Shown: positions 15,545 to 23,951 of the stretch, in pieces
How the letters are laid out: the number at the start of each line of letters is the position of its first letter
Position numbering within the stretch: position 1 is the stretch's first letter
NCBI GenBank assembly: GCA_002709005.1
Contig: PAPH01000047.1
Location: 21,526 to 85,525 of the forward strand
From: Hyphomicrobiales bacterium
GTDB taxonomy: Bacteria; Pseudomonadota; Alphaproteobacteria; Rhizobiales; Rhizobiaceae
Direction: 5' to 3'
DNA: 64,000 bases
The notes under the pieces: model-generated
The model's database searches: none
The model's input: the letters and a program-made list of their open reading frames with translations, nothing else
What the model was told of the DNA's origin: nothing
Made by a program: the position numbers and the translations under genes

Positions 15545-17268
15545 AGGGTGCAGATTTCATTGCAATCATCATCCTGGCGGCGATCGTCATCGCGGTCTGC
15601 GCCTATCTGCTGCACTGGCTCTATCGCCGCTCGACGAAGGATATTTCCTTCGTAAGAACCGGCTTCGGGGGCGAGAAGGTGGTCATGGGGGGCGGTGCCT
15701 TCGTGTTGCCCATCCTGCACGACATCACCGAAGTGAACATGAACACGCTGCGGCTGGAAATCCTCCGGGCGCGGGAGAAGTCCCTGATCACCAAGGATCG
15801 CATGCGTGTCGAGCTGACCGTGGAATTCTACGTCCGCGTCCAGCCCGAGGACGAAGCGGTGGCGACCGCTGCCCGTTCGCTCGGTAACCGCACCATGCAT
15901 GCCGAACAGCTCAAGGATCTCATCCAGGGCCGGTTCGTCGACGCCATGGGTGGAGCGGCGGCCAAGATGACGCTCGAGCAGATCCACGAACACCGGCAGG
16001 ACTTCGTCAAGGAAGTCCGCAAGGAAGTCGCCGAGAGCTTGGCGTTCGACGGTCTGGAACTGGAATCGGTGTCGCTGACCTCGCTCGACCAGACGGACAT
16101 CTCGCTGTTCAATCCGTCCAACACCTTCGACGCCGAAGGCCTGACGATCCTCACCGAGCAGATCGAAAGCCGCAAGAAGAAGCGCAACGACATCGAGAAG
16201 GACACGATGATCGCGGTTCGCGCCAAGAACCTCGAGGCGGAGAAGCGGTCGCTCGAAATCCAGCGCGATACCGAATATGCGCGGCTGTCGCACGAGGCCG
16301 AAGTCTCCATCCAGCGCGCCCAGCGCAAGGCCGAGATATCCAACGAGAACGCGGCGCGCGAACGCGAGATGGAAGCGATCAAGCTCAAGGAACGCGAAGC
16401 GGTCGAACGCGCCCGCATCGAGATGGAGCAGGAGATCGAGCGCATCGACATCAAGCGCCGCGAGGCCCTGCAACTCGAGGACCAGGCCCGCGAGATCGCG
16501 CTCGCCGGCAAGTCGAAGGAGCGTTCGGAAGCCCAGGCGATCGCCGAGGCCGCGCGCGCCAAGATGATCGAGGCGCAGGAGAAGGTCCAGACGCTGCGCG
16601 ATACCGAGATCGCCAACCGCCAGAAGGCGATCGAGCTTCTCGAGGCGCAGAAGGTGGCGGAAGCGGAAGGCGCGCGCACCCGCATCCTCGCCGAGGCCGA
16701 AAAGGCCGCGGCCAAGGATCGCGCGGATGCCGACCGGATTGCGGTGGCAGCACTTGCCGAACGCTACAAGGTCGAGGCGGAGGGCAAGCAGAAGCTCAAC
16801 GAGGCCGAAAACATCCGCTCCGACGCCAGCCGTCGCAGCGGGCTGCACAAGGCGCTCGTGGAAAACCTGCCGGCGATCATCCGCGAAAGCGTCAAGCCGA
16901 TGGAGAAGATCGACGGCATCAAGATCCTGCATGTCGACGGCATGCCGGGCTTCTCCGGCGGCGGCTTCTCGACCGGGCCTTCCGGTTCGGGCGGTTCCGG
17001 CGGATCGGATGGAGACGGCTCGGGCCCGCGGGACGGCAACCTTGCCGAACAGGTGGTCTCCTCGGCGCTGCGCTACCGCTCGCAGGCTCCCTTCGTCGAC
17101 CAGCTTCTGGGCGAGATCGGGCTGAGCGCGGACAATATCCACCGCACGCACACGCTCCAGGATCTCTCCAAGGTCGTCTATTCCGAGCCGAACGCGCCCG
17201 AGCCCAAGGCTCCCAAGGGACCGTCCGGCAGCAAGGGCAAGTCGGCGGGCAAGACACCGGCCGCGTAA
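15541..17268 (+). CDS. Flotillin-like SPFH/Band 7 membrane scaffold protein (YqiK-like)
   Basis: 575 residues: one N-terminal transmembrane segment (about 6-27), an SPFH domain (about 38-205), and a long charged coiled coil rich in Glu/Ala/Lys/Arg (about 205-455). A glycine/serine-rich linker (about 470-500) and a helical tail ending in a Lys/Ala/Pro-rich stretch follow. This order matches bacterial flotillins, which oligomerise and organise membrane microdomains. The usual NfeD/YqiJ partner is not adjacent; rhodopsin-like, small membrane and symporter genes take its place, making them candidate clients. Translation is coupled to the small ORF upstream. Confidence 0.88.
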   Translation: MKGADFIAIIILAAIVIAVCAYLLHWLYRRSTKDISFVRTGFGGEKVVMGGGAFVLPILHDITEVNMNTLRLEILRAREKSLITKDRMRVELTVEFYVRVQPEDEAVATAARSLGNRTMHAEQLKDLIQGRFVDAMGGAAAKMTLEQIHEHRQDFVKEVRKEVAESLAFDGLELESVSLTSLDQTDISLFNPSNTFDAEGLTILTEQIESRKKKRNDIEKDTMIAVRAKNLEAEKRSLEIQRDTEYARLSHEAEVSIQRAQRKAEISNENAAREREMEAIKLKEREAVERARIEMEQEIERIDIKRREALQLEDQAREIALAGKSKERSEAQAIAEAARAKMIEAQEKVQTLRDTEIANRQKAIELLEAQKVAEAEGARTRILAEAEKAAAKDRADADRIAVAALAERYKVEAEGKQKLNEAENIRSDASRRSGLHKALVENLPAIIRESVKPMEKIDGIKILHVDGMPGFSGGGFSTGPSGSGGSGGSDGDGSGPRDGNLAEQVVSSALRYRSQAPFVDQLLGEIGLSADNIHRTHTLQDLSKVVYSEPNAPEPKAPKGPSGSKGKSAGKTPAA

Positions 17269-17280
17269 CAGGAACCGGAT

Positions 17281-17304
17281 GGCGGGGTTCGTGACGGTCC
17301 CGCC
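17281..17304 (+). promoter_or_regulatory. Hairpin between flotillin-like and small membrane protein genes
   Basis: GGCGGG (17281-17286) and CCCGCC (17299-17304) pair across a 12-base loop in the 58-base gap. No T run follows, so read-through to the symporter genes is expected. It may set the relative level of the flotillin-like protein. Confidence 0.35.
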
Positions 17305-17326
17305 GTCTCCAACCGGAGAGCGTTGA

Positions 17327-17752
17327 ATGTCCAAGCCGGCAATGGTCGAGCGCGATCTGCTTGTCTTCTCGATATGGGCCGTGCTCGGTTTCGGAGGGCT
17401 CGCGCTCATTCTCGAAGGCTTTTCGCGGGATTCCTATTTCGTCTCGCTGGCGGGAACGGCAGCGATCGTTACGGGCTTCGTCGCCCATATCGTGGTCAAC
17501 GCCCTCTTCGACACCGGCTTCCGTCCGGGTGAGGCCGCGCTCGGCATCTCCGCCTTCGGGGCGCTGGCGCTCGCCTTCATCGGCGGCTGGGCGGTCGGCG
17601 GTTTGTCACCCACCGATTACTGGTCCGGATTGACGCTTTTCGCGGTTCTCGCCTTCGGGCTGCCGGCCTATCTTTCCACCCGCTACGGACTACGGGGCGC
17701 CTTCTCGCGCTTCCATGTCCGGCACGCAGACGACGGGAAGCCCGTGGCATGA
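17327..17752 (+). CDS. Small four-helix membrane protein of unknown function
   Basis: 141 residues with four predicted membrane helices (about 12-30, 38-60, 72-90 and 100-118) and a basic cytosolic tail. I do not recognise the family. GGAGAG precedes ATG, and the stop overlaps the start of the symporter gene (ATGA). This resembles small auxiliary subunits encoded directly before sodium:solute symporters (compare the DUF485/DUF4212 partners), but here the protein is larger and no family motif is visible. A partner role for the symporter is inferred from coupling only. Confidence 0.75.
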   Translation: MSKPAMVERDLLVFSIWAVLGFGGLALILEGFSRDSYFVSLAGTAAIVTGFVAHIVVNALFDTGFRPGEAALGISAFGALALAFIGGWAVGGLSPTDYWSGLTLFAVLAFGLPAYLSTRYGLRGAFSRFHVRHADDGKPVA

Positions 17753-19698
17753 CAGGCATGGCGTATTCGGTCTGGCTCCCGCTTTTCGCGCTCTTCTATG
17801 TCGCGGTGATGCTCTATTGGGTGCGGGTTGCGACCAACGAGGCGTCTGCAGGTGACGGGTTCTTCTCCGCCGGCCACGCGTTGTCGCCATGGATTTCGGC
17901 GCTCTTCATCGCCGGCGCGAGCATGAGCGGCTGGTTTGTGCTCGGCGGCAGCCAGCAAATCGCGGTGCAGGGCTTCCAGATGCCGGCGCTGATCGTCGGC
18001 GGCGTCCTTCTGGCATTGCCGGGAACGCTGTTCTTCAAGCGGCTCTGGTTCGTGGCGGAGCGGATGCGGGTATCGTCGCAGGCCGAGATTTTCCGCGTCT
18101 ACTATCACAGCCCGTTTCTCGTCGTTGTCTCGGTACTGGTGGCGCTTCTGTTCGCGCTCGGTTTCGCCGGATTGCAAATCCGGGCGATCGCGGATTTTGT
18201 CGAGCTGTTGACCGGCGGTGTCGTGACGCGGCTGACCGCAAGCGTGGTGCTCGGCTTCATCCTCTTTGCGGGGGCGGGCATCGGCGGGATGCGCGCCATC
18301 GGCTATTTCGGCGTCATCCAGACTGTTCTCGCCTTTACCGGGATCGTGGTTCTTTCCGGTTTCGCGCTGATCTGGAGCGGTGGGTTCGCCGCGCTCAATG
18401 CCGGGCTGTTGCAGCTCTCGGCCACGGAAGGGTCGGCCGGACTGTTCACCGTCGATCGGGTGATCCGGTTTACCTCCGGTCTCGGCCGGGGCGGGGAACT
18501 GGCCGAGGCGAACACCGCGCTCGCCAATCTCAGCTTTGCCTTCGCGCTGATGGGCTTCCAGGCGAGCCCGCTGGTGATGAAGCTGGTCTTGTCCACACGC
18601 AGCCCCAACGGTATTGCCGCCGGGCAGACCTGGGTGACGGCCGGATTTTTCGGCGCCATCATCGCGTTCTGCATCGCGCTGACCGGGGCGGCGGGGCTCG
18701 CCAATCGCGACCTGGCGCTGACCGGTCTCCTCGGTGCACTTCAGGCGGGCTCGCCGTGGTTTGCGGCCTGGATCTTCATCGGGATCGCCGCCGGCGTTCA
18801 GCTTCTCGCCGGGCTCGCGCTCTTCGTGGCGGGCGAGGGGCTGATCCGCCATATCTACCGGCCCTATTTCCATTCGCGGCTGAGCAAGGAACGCGCGGTC
18901 ACGCTGACCCGGATCGCGATCGCTGTGCTTGCCGTTCTCGCCATGCTGATGGAGAACCTCACACCGGTTACCCTGTCTGCGCTCGCCGCTCTCTCCCTGC
19001 CGTTGGCCTTCCAGCTCTGGACTCCGCTTCTGGGCATCACATGGCTGCCCTGGATCACACGCTCAGCGGCGGTCACCGGCGTCGGCTTCGGGATTGCCGG
19101 CGTGATCCTGACCGAGCCTTTCGGCTATCAGGTTCTCTCCTTCTTCGGTCTCGAACTGCCCTGGGGGCGCTGGCCGTGGACCATCCATTCGGCGCTCTGG
19201 GGGATGGCGGCGAATGTCGCGGCGGTGCTAATCATCTCGGCGATTACGAACCGCGATGCCTGCGGTTCCGAGGCGAAGGAAATCCGCAAGCTCTTCTCCG
19301 GCCTACTGGCCACCTCGGCCAAGGCGCGGACGCTGCGCTCGACGGCATGGTCGGTGGTGCTCGCCTGGTTCTTCCTGGCCGTCGGTCCAGGACTGATCTT
19401 CGGCAATTGGGCCTTCATTGCCGCGGGCGAGGACGGACCGGTCTGGCTGCTTGGCATGCCCTCGATCTGGGCCTGGGGGCTCGGCGCCTGGGTCAGCGGA
19501 CTAGGGCTGATTTGGTTTCTTTCCTACAAGATGGAAATGGCGAGCCCCGTCCATGTCGCCATCCCGCCCTACGAGCCGCCGCCGCGGCTGAAGAAAGACA
19601 AGGCGGCCCTCGAGCAGGAGCGGCTGCGGATACTCGTCCTGACGGGGGCGGCCGGTTTCGCGCTGGCGGTTCTGATCGCATTCAGTTTCGGCGGCTGA
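17749..19698 (+). CDS. Sodium:solute symporter (SSS) family transporter
   Basis: 649 residues with about 14 membrane segments. SSS features are the N-terminal FFSAGHALSPWISALFIAGA block (about 43-62), LQIRAIADF (helix 5 area) and a long Gly/Ala-rich core. The region after about residue 560 adds a GNWAFIAAGEDGPVW loop, two further helices and a charged segment (EPPPRLKKDKAALEQERLR), longer than a typical 500-550-residue member. The substrate is not readable; relatives move proline, pantothenate, monocarboxylates or urea. A hydroxy- or monocarboxylate such as 4-hydroxybutyrate would fit the two following dehydrogenases. Confidence 0.87.
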   Translation: MTGMAYSVWLPLFALFYVAVMLYWVRVATNEASAGDGFFSAGHALSPWISALFIAGASMSGWFVLGGSQQIAVQGFQMPALIVGGVLLALPGTLFFKRLWFVAERMRVSSQAEIFRVYYHSPFLVVVSVLVALLFALGFAGLQIRAIADFVELLTGGVVTRLTASVVLGFILFAGAGIGGMRAIGYFGVIQTVLAFTGIVVLSGFALIWSGGFAALNAGLLQLSATEGSAGLFTVDRVIRFTSGLGRGGELAEANTALANLSFAFALMGFQASPLVMKLVLSTRSPNGIAAGQTWVTAGFFGAIIAFCIALTGAAGLANRDLALTGLLGALQAGSPWFAAWIFIGIAAGVQLLAGLALFVAGEGLIRHIYRPYFHSRLSKERAVTLTRIAIAVLAVLAMLMENLTPVTLSALAALSLPLAFQLWTPLLGITWLPWITRSAAVTGVGFGIAGVILTEPFGYQVLSFFGLELPWGRWPWTIHSALWGMAANVAAVLIISAITNRDACGSEAKEIRKLFSGLLATSAKARTLRSTAWSVVLAWFFLAVGPGLIFGNWAFIAAGEDGPVWLLGMPSIWAWGLGAWVSGLGLIWFLSYKMEMASPVHVAIPPYEPPPRLKKDKAALEQERLRILVLTGAAGFALAVLIAFSFGG

Positions 19699-19724
19699 CG
19701 GGCCGGGAAAATGTGGAGAAAACG

Positions 19725-20882
19725 ATGAACCCATTCACGTTCAACACCTCGAAGTCGATCCAGTTCGGTGTCGGCGCCCTCAACCGCCTCGGCGATCTCG
19801 TCAGGGCGCAGATCGGCGAGCGGGTGATGCTGGTGACCGACCCCGGCATGATGTCGACCGGCATCGTCGACAGGGCGCTGCAGATCCTTGCGGCGGCGGG
19901 GGTCACGGTTGAACTGTTCAAGGACGTGGAAGCCGATCCGCCGGAAGGCGTGATCCTGAAGGCGGCCGAGCAGGCCAAGGCGGCGGATATCGCCGGGGTT
20001 GTCGGTCTCGGCGGCGGTTCGTCGCTCGATGTCGCCAAGCTGGTGTCGTTGCTGGCGCTCGGCAAGGAAAGCCTCAAGGACGCCTATGGTGTCGGAAACG
20101 CCAAGGGGCCGCGCCTGCCGCTGATCCTCGTGCCGACGACGTCGGGCACCGGGTCCGAGGTCACGCCGATCTCGATCGTGACCACGGGCACCAACGAGAA
20201 GATGGGGGTCGTCTCGCCGGTGATCCTGCCGGATGTGGCGCTCCTCGATCCCGAACTGACCTACGGCCTGCCGGCGCATGTGACGGCGGCCACCGGGATC
20301 GATGCGATGGTGCACGCCATCGAGGCCTTTGCCTCGGCGAGCGCCAACAACAATCCGCTGTCGCGGATGCTTGCCACCCAGGCGCTTACGCTGATGGGCC
20401 GCTCGATCCTCACGGCGGTGCATGAAGGCTCGGATACGCAAGCGCGGTCGGACATGCTTCTCGGGTCGATGCTCGCGGGCCAGGCCTTTGCCAATTCGCC
20501 GGTGGCGGCGGTCCATGCGCTCGCCTATCCGCTCGGCGGGCATTTCCACATTCCGCACGGTCTTTCCAACGCGTTGGTGCTGCCGCATGTGCTCAGATTC
20601 AACGTGGTCACATCGCCGCAGCCCTATGCGGAGCTTGCGCCCTACGCCTTCCCCGAGCTATCAAAATACGAGGGTCAGGAGCGTGCGGCGGCCTTCTGCG
20701 ACCGGCTCGCGGAACTTTCGCGCGATTGCGGCCTTCAGCCCAATCTCAGGGCGATGAACATCTCCGAGGATATCCTCCCCAAACTCGCTTCGGACGCGAT
20801 GAACCAGACTCGCCTTCTGGTGAACAACCCTCGCCCCGTGACCGAAGCCGACGCATTGGCGATCTATCGCGCTGCCTATTGA
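19725..20882 (+). CDS. Iron-containing alcohol dehydrogenase, probable 4-hydroxybutyrate dehydrogenase (BlcB-like)
   Basis: 385-residue group III dehydrogenase. ATG 19725 follows a GTGGAGA ribosome site; the long frame before it only shadows the symporter gene. Motifs are VGLGGGSSLDVAK (about 88-100), PTTSGTGSEVTPIS, and metal ligands in GIDAMVHAIEAF and HALAYPLGGHFHIPHGLSNA. The last pattern is typical of the 4-hydroxybutyrate/1,3-propanediol/lactaldehyde branch and differs from the 2549 and 50821 enzymes. Directly upstream of SSADH, it would turn 4-hydroxybutyrate into succinate semialdehyde. The role is inferred from this pairing. Confidence 0.9.
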   Translation: MNPFTFNTSKSIQFGVGALNRLGDLVRAQIGERVMLVTDPGMMSTGIVDRALQILAAAGVTVELFKDVEADPPEGVILKAAEQAKAADIAGVVGLGGGSSLDVAKLVSLLALGKESLKDAYGVGNAKGPRLPLILVPTTSGTGSEVTPISIVTTGTNEKMGVVSPVILPDVALLDPELTYGLPAHVTAATGIDAMVHAIEAFASASANNNPLSRMLATQALTLMGRSILTAVHEGSDTQARSDMLLGSMLAGQAFANSPVAAVHALAYPLGGHFHIPHGLSNALVLPHVLRFNVVTSPQPYAELAPYAFPELSKYEGQERAAAFCDRLAELSRDCGLQPNLRAMNISEDILPKLASDAMNQTRLLVNNPRPVTEADALAIYRAAY

Positions 20883-20907
20883 GGGCATGTGAAAGAAAGG
20901 ACCCACC

Positions 20908-22359
20908 ATGACGCTCTCCCTCTCCGATCCGACCCTGCTCGAAACCCGCGGCTTCCTTGGCGGGGAGTGGGTCAAGGGATCGAAAACCTTCGAGGTGAAG
21001 AACCCTGCGACCGGCGAGAAGATCGCCGACGTGGCCGATCTGACCGCCGAGGACACGAAGAAGGCGATCGACATTGCCTACGAGGCGCAGAAGGAATGGC
21101 GCGCCAAGACGGCCAAGGAGCGCTGCACCATCCTTCTCAAGTGGAACGACCTTCTGCTCGAGAACCAGGAGGATCTGGGCAAGATCCTGACCGCCGAGAT
21201 GGGCAAGCCGCTGGCCGAGGCCAAGGGCGAGATCGCCTATGGCGCCTCCTTCATCCAGTGGTTCGCCGAGGAAGGCCGCCGGGTCTATGGCGACGTCATC
21301 CCGGGCCATCAGCCTGACAAGCGGATCGTCGTCATCAAGCAGCCGATCGGCGTCGTGGGCTCGATCACGCCGTGGAACTTCCCGAACGCGATGATCGCCC
21401 GCAAGGTCGCGCCCGCTCTCGCCTCGGGCTGCACCTTCGTCGGCCGCCCCGCGGAAAAGACCCCGCTTTCCGCGCTCGCAATGGCGGTGCTCGGTGAGCG
21501 CGCGGGTATCCCGAAGGGCGTTCTGTCGATCGTCACCGGTTCCGATTCCAAGGGCATCGGCCAGGAACTCTGCGGCAACCCCAAGGTCCGCAAGCTGACC
21601 TTCACCGGTTCCACCGAAGTCGGCCGCATTCTGATGAAGCAGTGCGCCCACGACATCAAGAAGCTGTCGCTCGAACTCGGCGGCAACGCGCCGTTCCTCG
21701 TCTTCGATGATGCTGATCTCGACAAGGCGGTCGAAGGCGCGATGATCGCCAAGTATCGCAATTCGGGCCAGACCTGCGTGTGCGCCAACCGCATCTACGT
21801 GCAGAGCGGCATCGCCGATGCCTTCGCCGAGAAGCTCGCCGCGGCGACCTCCAAGCTCAAGGTCGGCAACGGCATGGACGACGGCGTGCAGATCGGACCG
21901 CTGATCGACGAGGCCGGCATCGAAAAGGTCGAGGATCACGTCAAGGACGCCGTCAGCAAGGGCGCGAAGGTCGTCACCGGCGGCAAGCGTTCGGAACTCG
22001 GCGGCACCTTCTTCCAGCCGACCGTGCTGAGCGGCGTGACGAAAGGCATGAAGGTTCTTTCCGAGGAAACCTTCGGACCGGTGGCGCCGCTGATCAAATT
22101 CGACACGATCGACGAGGGCATCGCGCTCGCCAACGACACCGAATTCGGTCTGGCCGCCTATTTCTATGCGCGCGATATCTCGACGGTCTGGAAGGTCGCC
22201 GAGGAAATCGAAAGCGGCATGGTCGGCATCAATACCGGTCTCGTGTCCACCGCCGAGGCGCCGTTCGGCGGCATCAAGTCGTCCGGTCTGGGCCGCGAGG
22301 GCTCGAAATACGGAATCGAGGACTTCCTCGAGATCAAGTATCTCTGCATGAGCGTCTGA
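20908..22359 (+). CDS. NAD(P)-dependent succinate-semialdehyde dehydrogenase (GabD/BlcA-like)
   Basis: 483-residue aldehyde dehydrogenase. GSITPWNFPNAMIARK (about 150-165) binds cofactor, LELGGNAPFLVFDDAD holds the general-base Glu (about 255), and NSGQTCVCANR holds the catalytic Cys (about 289). The Cys-Val-Cys arrangement and the C-terminal STAEAPFGGIKSSGLGREG block are typical of GabD-type SSADH. It would deliver succinate from semialdehyde produced by the preceding dehydrogenase or by the aminotransferase pathway at the window start. It is the last gene of the run, followed by a clear terminator. Confidence 0.93.
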   Translation: MTLSLSDPTLLETRGFLGGEWVKGSKTFEVKNPATGEKIADVADLTAEDTKKAIDIAYEAQKEWRAKTAKERCTILLKWNDLLLENQEDLGKILTAEMGKPLAEAKGEIAYGASFIQWFAEEGRRVYGDVIPGHQPDKRIVVIKQPIGVVGSITPWNFPNAMIARKVAPALASGCTFVGRPAEKTPLSALAMAVLGERAGIPKGVLSIVTGSDSKGIGQELCGNPKVRKLTFTGSTEVGRILMKQCAHDIKKLSLELGGNAPFLVFDDADLDKAVEGAMIAKYRNSGQTCVCANRIYVQSGIADAFAEKLAAATSKLKVGNGMDDGVQIGPLIDEAGIEKVEDHVKDAVSKGAKVVTGGKRSELGGTFFQPTVLSGVTKGMKVLSEETFGPVAPLIKFDTIDEGIALANDTEFGLAAYFYARDISTVWKVAEEIESGMVGINTGLVSTAEAPFGGIKSSGLGREGSKYGIEDFLEIKYLCMSV

Positions 22360-22385
22360 CGCGCTCGGCAGGGTGCAAAAAAGAA

Positions 22386-22415
22386 GCCGCGCTCCCGGAA
22401 AGAGCGCGGCATTTT
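22386..22415. terminator. Bidirectional intrinsic terminator
   Basis: GCCGCGCTC (22386-22394), loop CCGGAAA, GAGCGCGGC (22402-22410) followed by ATTTT; the left side is preceded by CAAAAAAGAA, which supplies T residues on the minus strand. It lies in the 74-base gap where the plus-strand SSADH and minus-strand aldehyde dehydrogenase genes converge. Confidence 0.88.
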
Positions 22416-22433
22416 GTTGGAATGCGGGAAGCC

Positions 22434-23939
22434 CTAGCGCAGATCTTCGGGCAGCAGGGCCTCCGGCATGTTCTGGTAGCAGACCGGTCGCAGGAAGCGG
22501 CGGATCGCCAGCGTGCCGACCGAGGTGTGACCGAAATTGGTCGAGGCCGGATAGGGTCCGCCATGGACCATCGCATCGGCCACTTCCACACCCGTCGGGA
22601 AGCCGTTGACCAGAATGCGGCCGGCCTTGCGTTCGAGCACGGGAACCAGCTTCTTCGCGTCTTCGGTGTCGCCGTCATCCATGTGAATGGTGCAGGTGAG
22701 CTGTCCTTCGAGCGATCTGGCGATAGCCTCGACCTGGGCGGCGTCCTTTGCCTTGACGATGATGCCCATCGGTCCGAACACCTCCTCGGCGAGCACGTGG
22801 TTTTCCACCCAGTCGCCGCCCGACACCTCGTAGAGATAGGGGGTGGCGTTGCGCAGGTCGCAGGTGGAGGTGAGGAGTTCGCGCACGCCGGTCTCGCCGG
22901 ATACGCGCTCGACACCCTTGCGGTAGGCCGACGCAATGCCGTCGGTCAGCATGGTCTGCGCGTCGACCTCCTTGAGGGAAGCCGCTGCCTGCCTGGCGAA
23001 ATCCTCGGCTTCGGTACCGTCCTGTACCACCGCGATCCCCGGATTGGTGCAGAACTGGCCCGCGCCCATGGTGAGCGACCCGGCCCAGCCCTTGGCGATG
23101 TCCGTGCCCCGGGCCTTCATTGCCTGTGGCAGGAGGAACATCGGATTGACCGAGCCCAGTTCGCCGAAGAACGGGATGGGCTCGTCACGGGCGGCGCACA
23201 GGTCGAAGAGAGCGCGGCCGGCGCCGAGCGAGCCGGTGAAGCCGACCGCCTTGATCAGCGGATGCTGGACCAGCGCCTGACCGACCTCGATGCCGTTCGA
23301 CTGGATGAGCGAGAAGACGCCGGGGTGAACGCCGGTCTTCCTGATCGCGGCGTCGATTGCCTGGGCGACGATCTCGCCGGTGCCCGGATGGGCCGGATGT
23401 CCCTTGACGACGACCGGACAGCCGGCGGCAAGCGCGGATGCCGTGTCGCCGCCGGCGGTCGAGAAGGCCAGCGGGAAATTGGAGGCGCCAAAGACACCGA
23501 CGGGGCCGATCGGCCGCTCGATCATGCGGAGATCGGGGCGCGGCATCGGCGCGCGGTCAGGCAGCGCCTCGTCATGGCGGCGGTCGAGATAGTCGCCCTT
23601 GAGGATATGGCTGGCGAAGAGCCGAAGCTGCCCGGTGGTGCGGCCGCGCTCGCCCTGTAGCCGGGCTTCGGGCAGGCCGGTTTCGGCCGAGCCGATCTCG
23701 GTGATCTCCTCGCCGCGCGCCTCGATCTCGTCGGCGATCGCCTCGAGGAAAGCCGCGCGCTCCTTCCGGCTCGAATAGCCGTAGGACCAGAAAGCTTCCT
23801 CGGCGGCCTTGGCGGCCGTGTCCACGTCGGCGGGGGTGCCTACGAAGAAGGTGTGCGTGTCGCCATGGGCCGGGTTCGAAACAAAGGTTTCGCCATCGCC
23901 CGACCAGTTGCCGGCGATCAGATGTTTGCCAGTGAGCAT
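22434..23939 (-). CDS. 2-oxoglutarate semialdehyde (2,5-dioxopentanoate) dehydrogenase
   Basis: 501-residue aldehyde dehydrogenase of the KGSADH branch, the last step of the oxidative L-arabinose/D-xylose (Weimberg) route to 2-oxoglutarate. Catalytic elements are GVFGASNFPLAFSTAGGDT (cofactor/substrate), FFGELGSVNPMF (Glu) and GAGQFCTNPG (Cys, about residue 302). The GQFCTNPG pattern separates this group from SSADH-type enzymes. It is the most downstream gene of the minus-strand sugar block, 12 bases after the lactonase gene. Confidence 0.93.
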   Translation of the reverse strand: MLTGKHLIAGNWSGDGETFVSNPAHGDTHTFFVGTPADVDTAAKAAEEAFWSYGYSSRKERAAFLEAIADEIEARGEEITEIGSAETGLPEARLQGERGRTTGQLRLFASHILKGDYLDRRHDEALPDRAPMPRPDLRMIERPIGPVGVFGASNFPLAFSTAGGDTASALAAGCPVVVKGHPAHPGTGEIVAQAIDAAIRKTGVHPGVFSLIQSNGIEVGQALVQHPLIKAVGFTGSLGAGRALFDLCAARDEPIPFFGELGSVNPMFLLPQAMKARGTDIAKGWAGSLTMGAGQFCTNPGIAVVQDGTEAEDFARQAAASLKEVDAQTMLTDGIASAYRKGVERVSGETGVRELLTSTCDLRNATPYLYEVSGGDWVENHVLAEEVFGPMGIIVKAKDAAQVEAIARSLEGQLTCTIHMDDGDTEDAKKLVPVLERKAGRILVNGFPTGVEVADAMVHGGPYPASTNFGHTSVGTLAIRRFLRPVCYQNMPEALLPEDLR

Positions 23940-23951
23940 GAAGGCTCCTTA

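Noticed and set aside
17889..19724. Long N-terminal extension of the Fe-alcohol dehydrogenase through the symporter gene
   Set aside because: Out-of-frame reading of the symporter; homology and ribosome site place the start at 19725.
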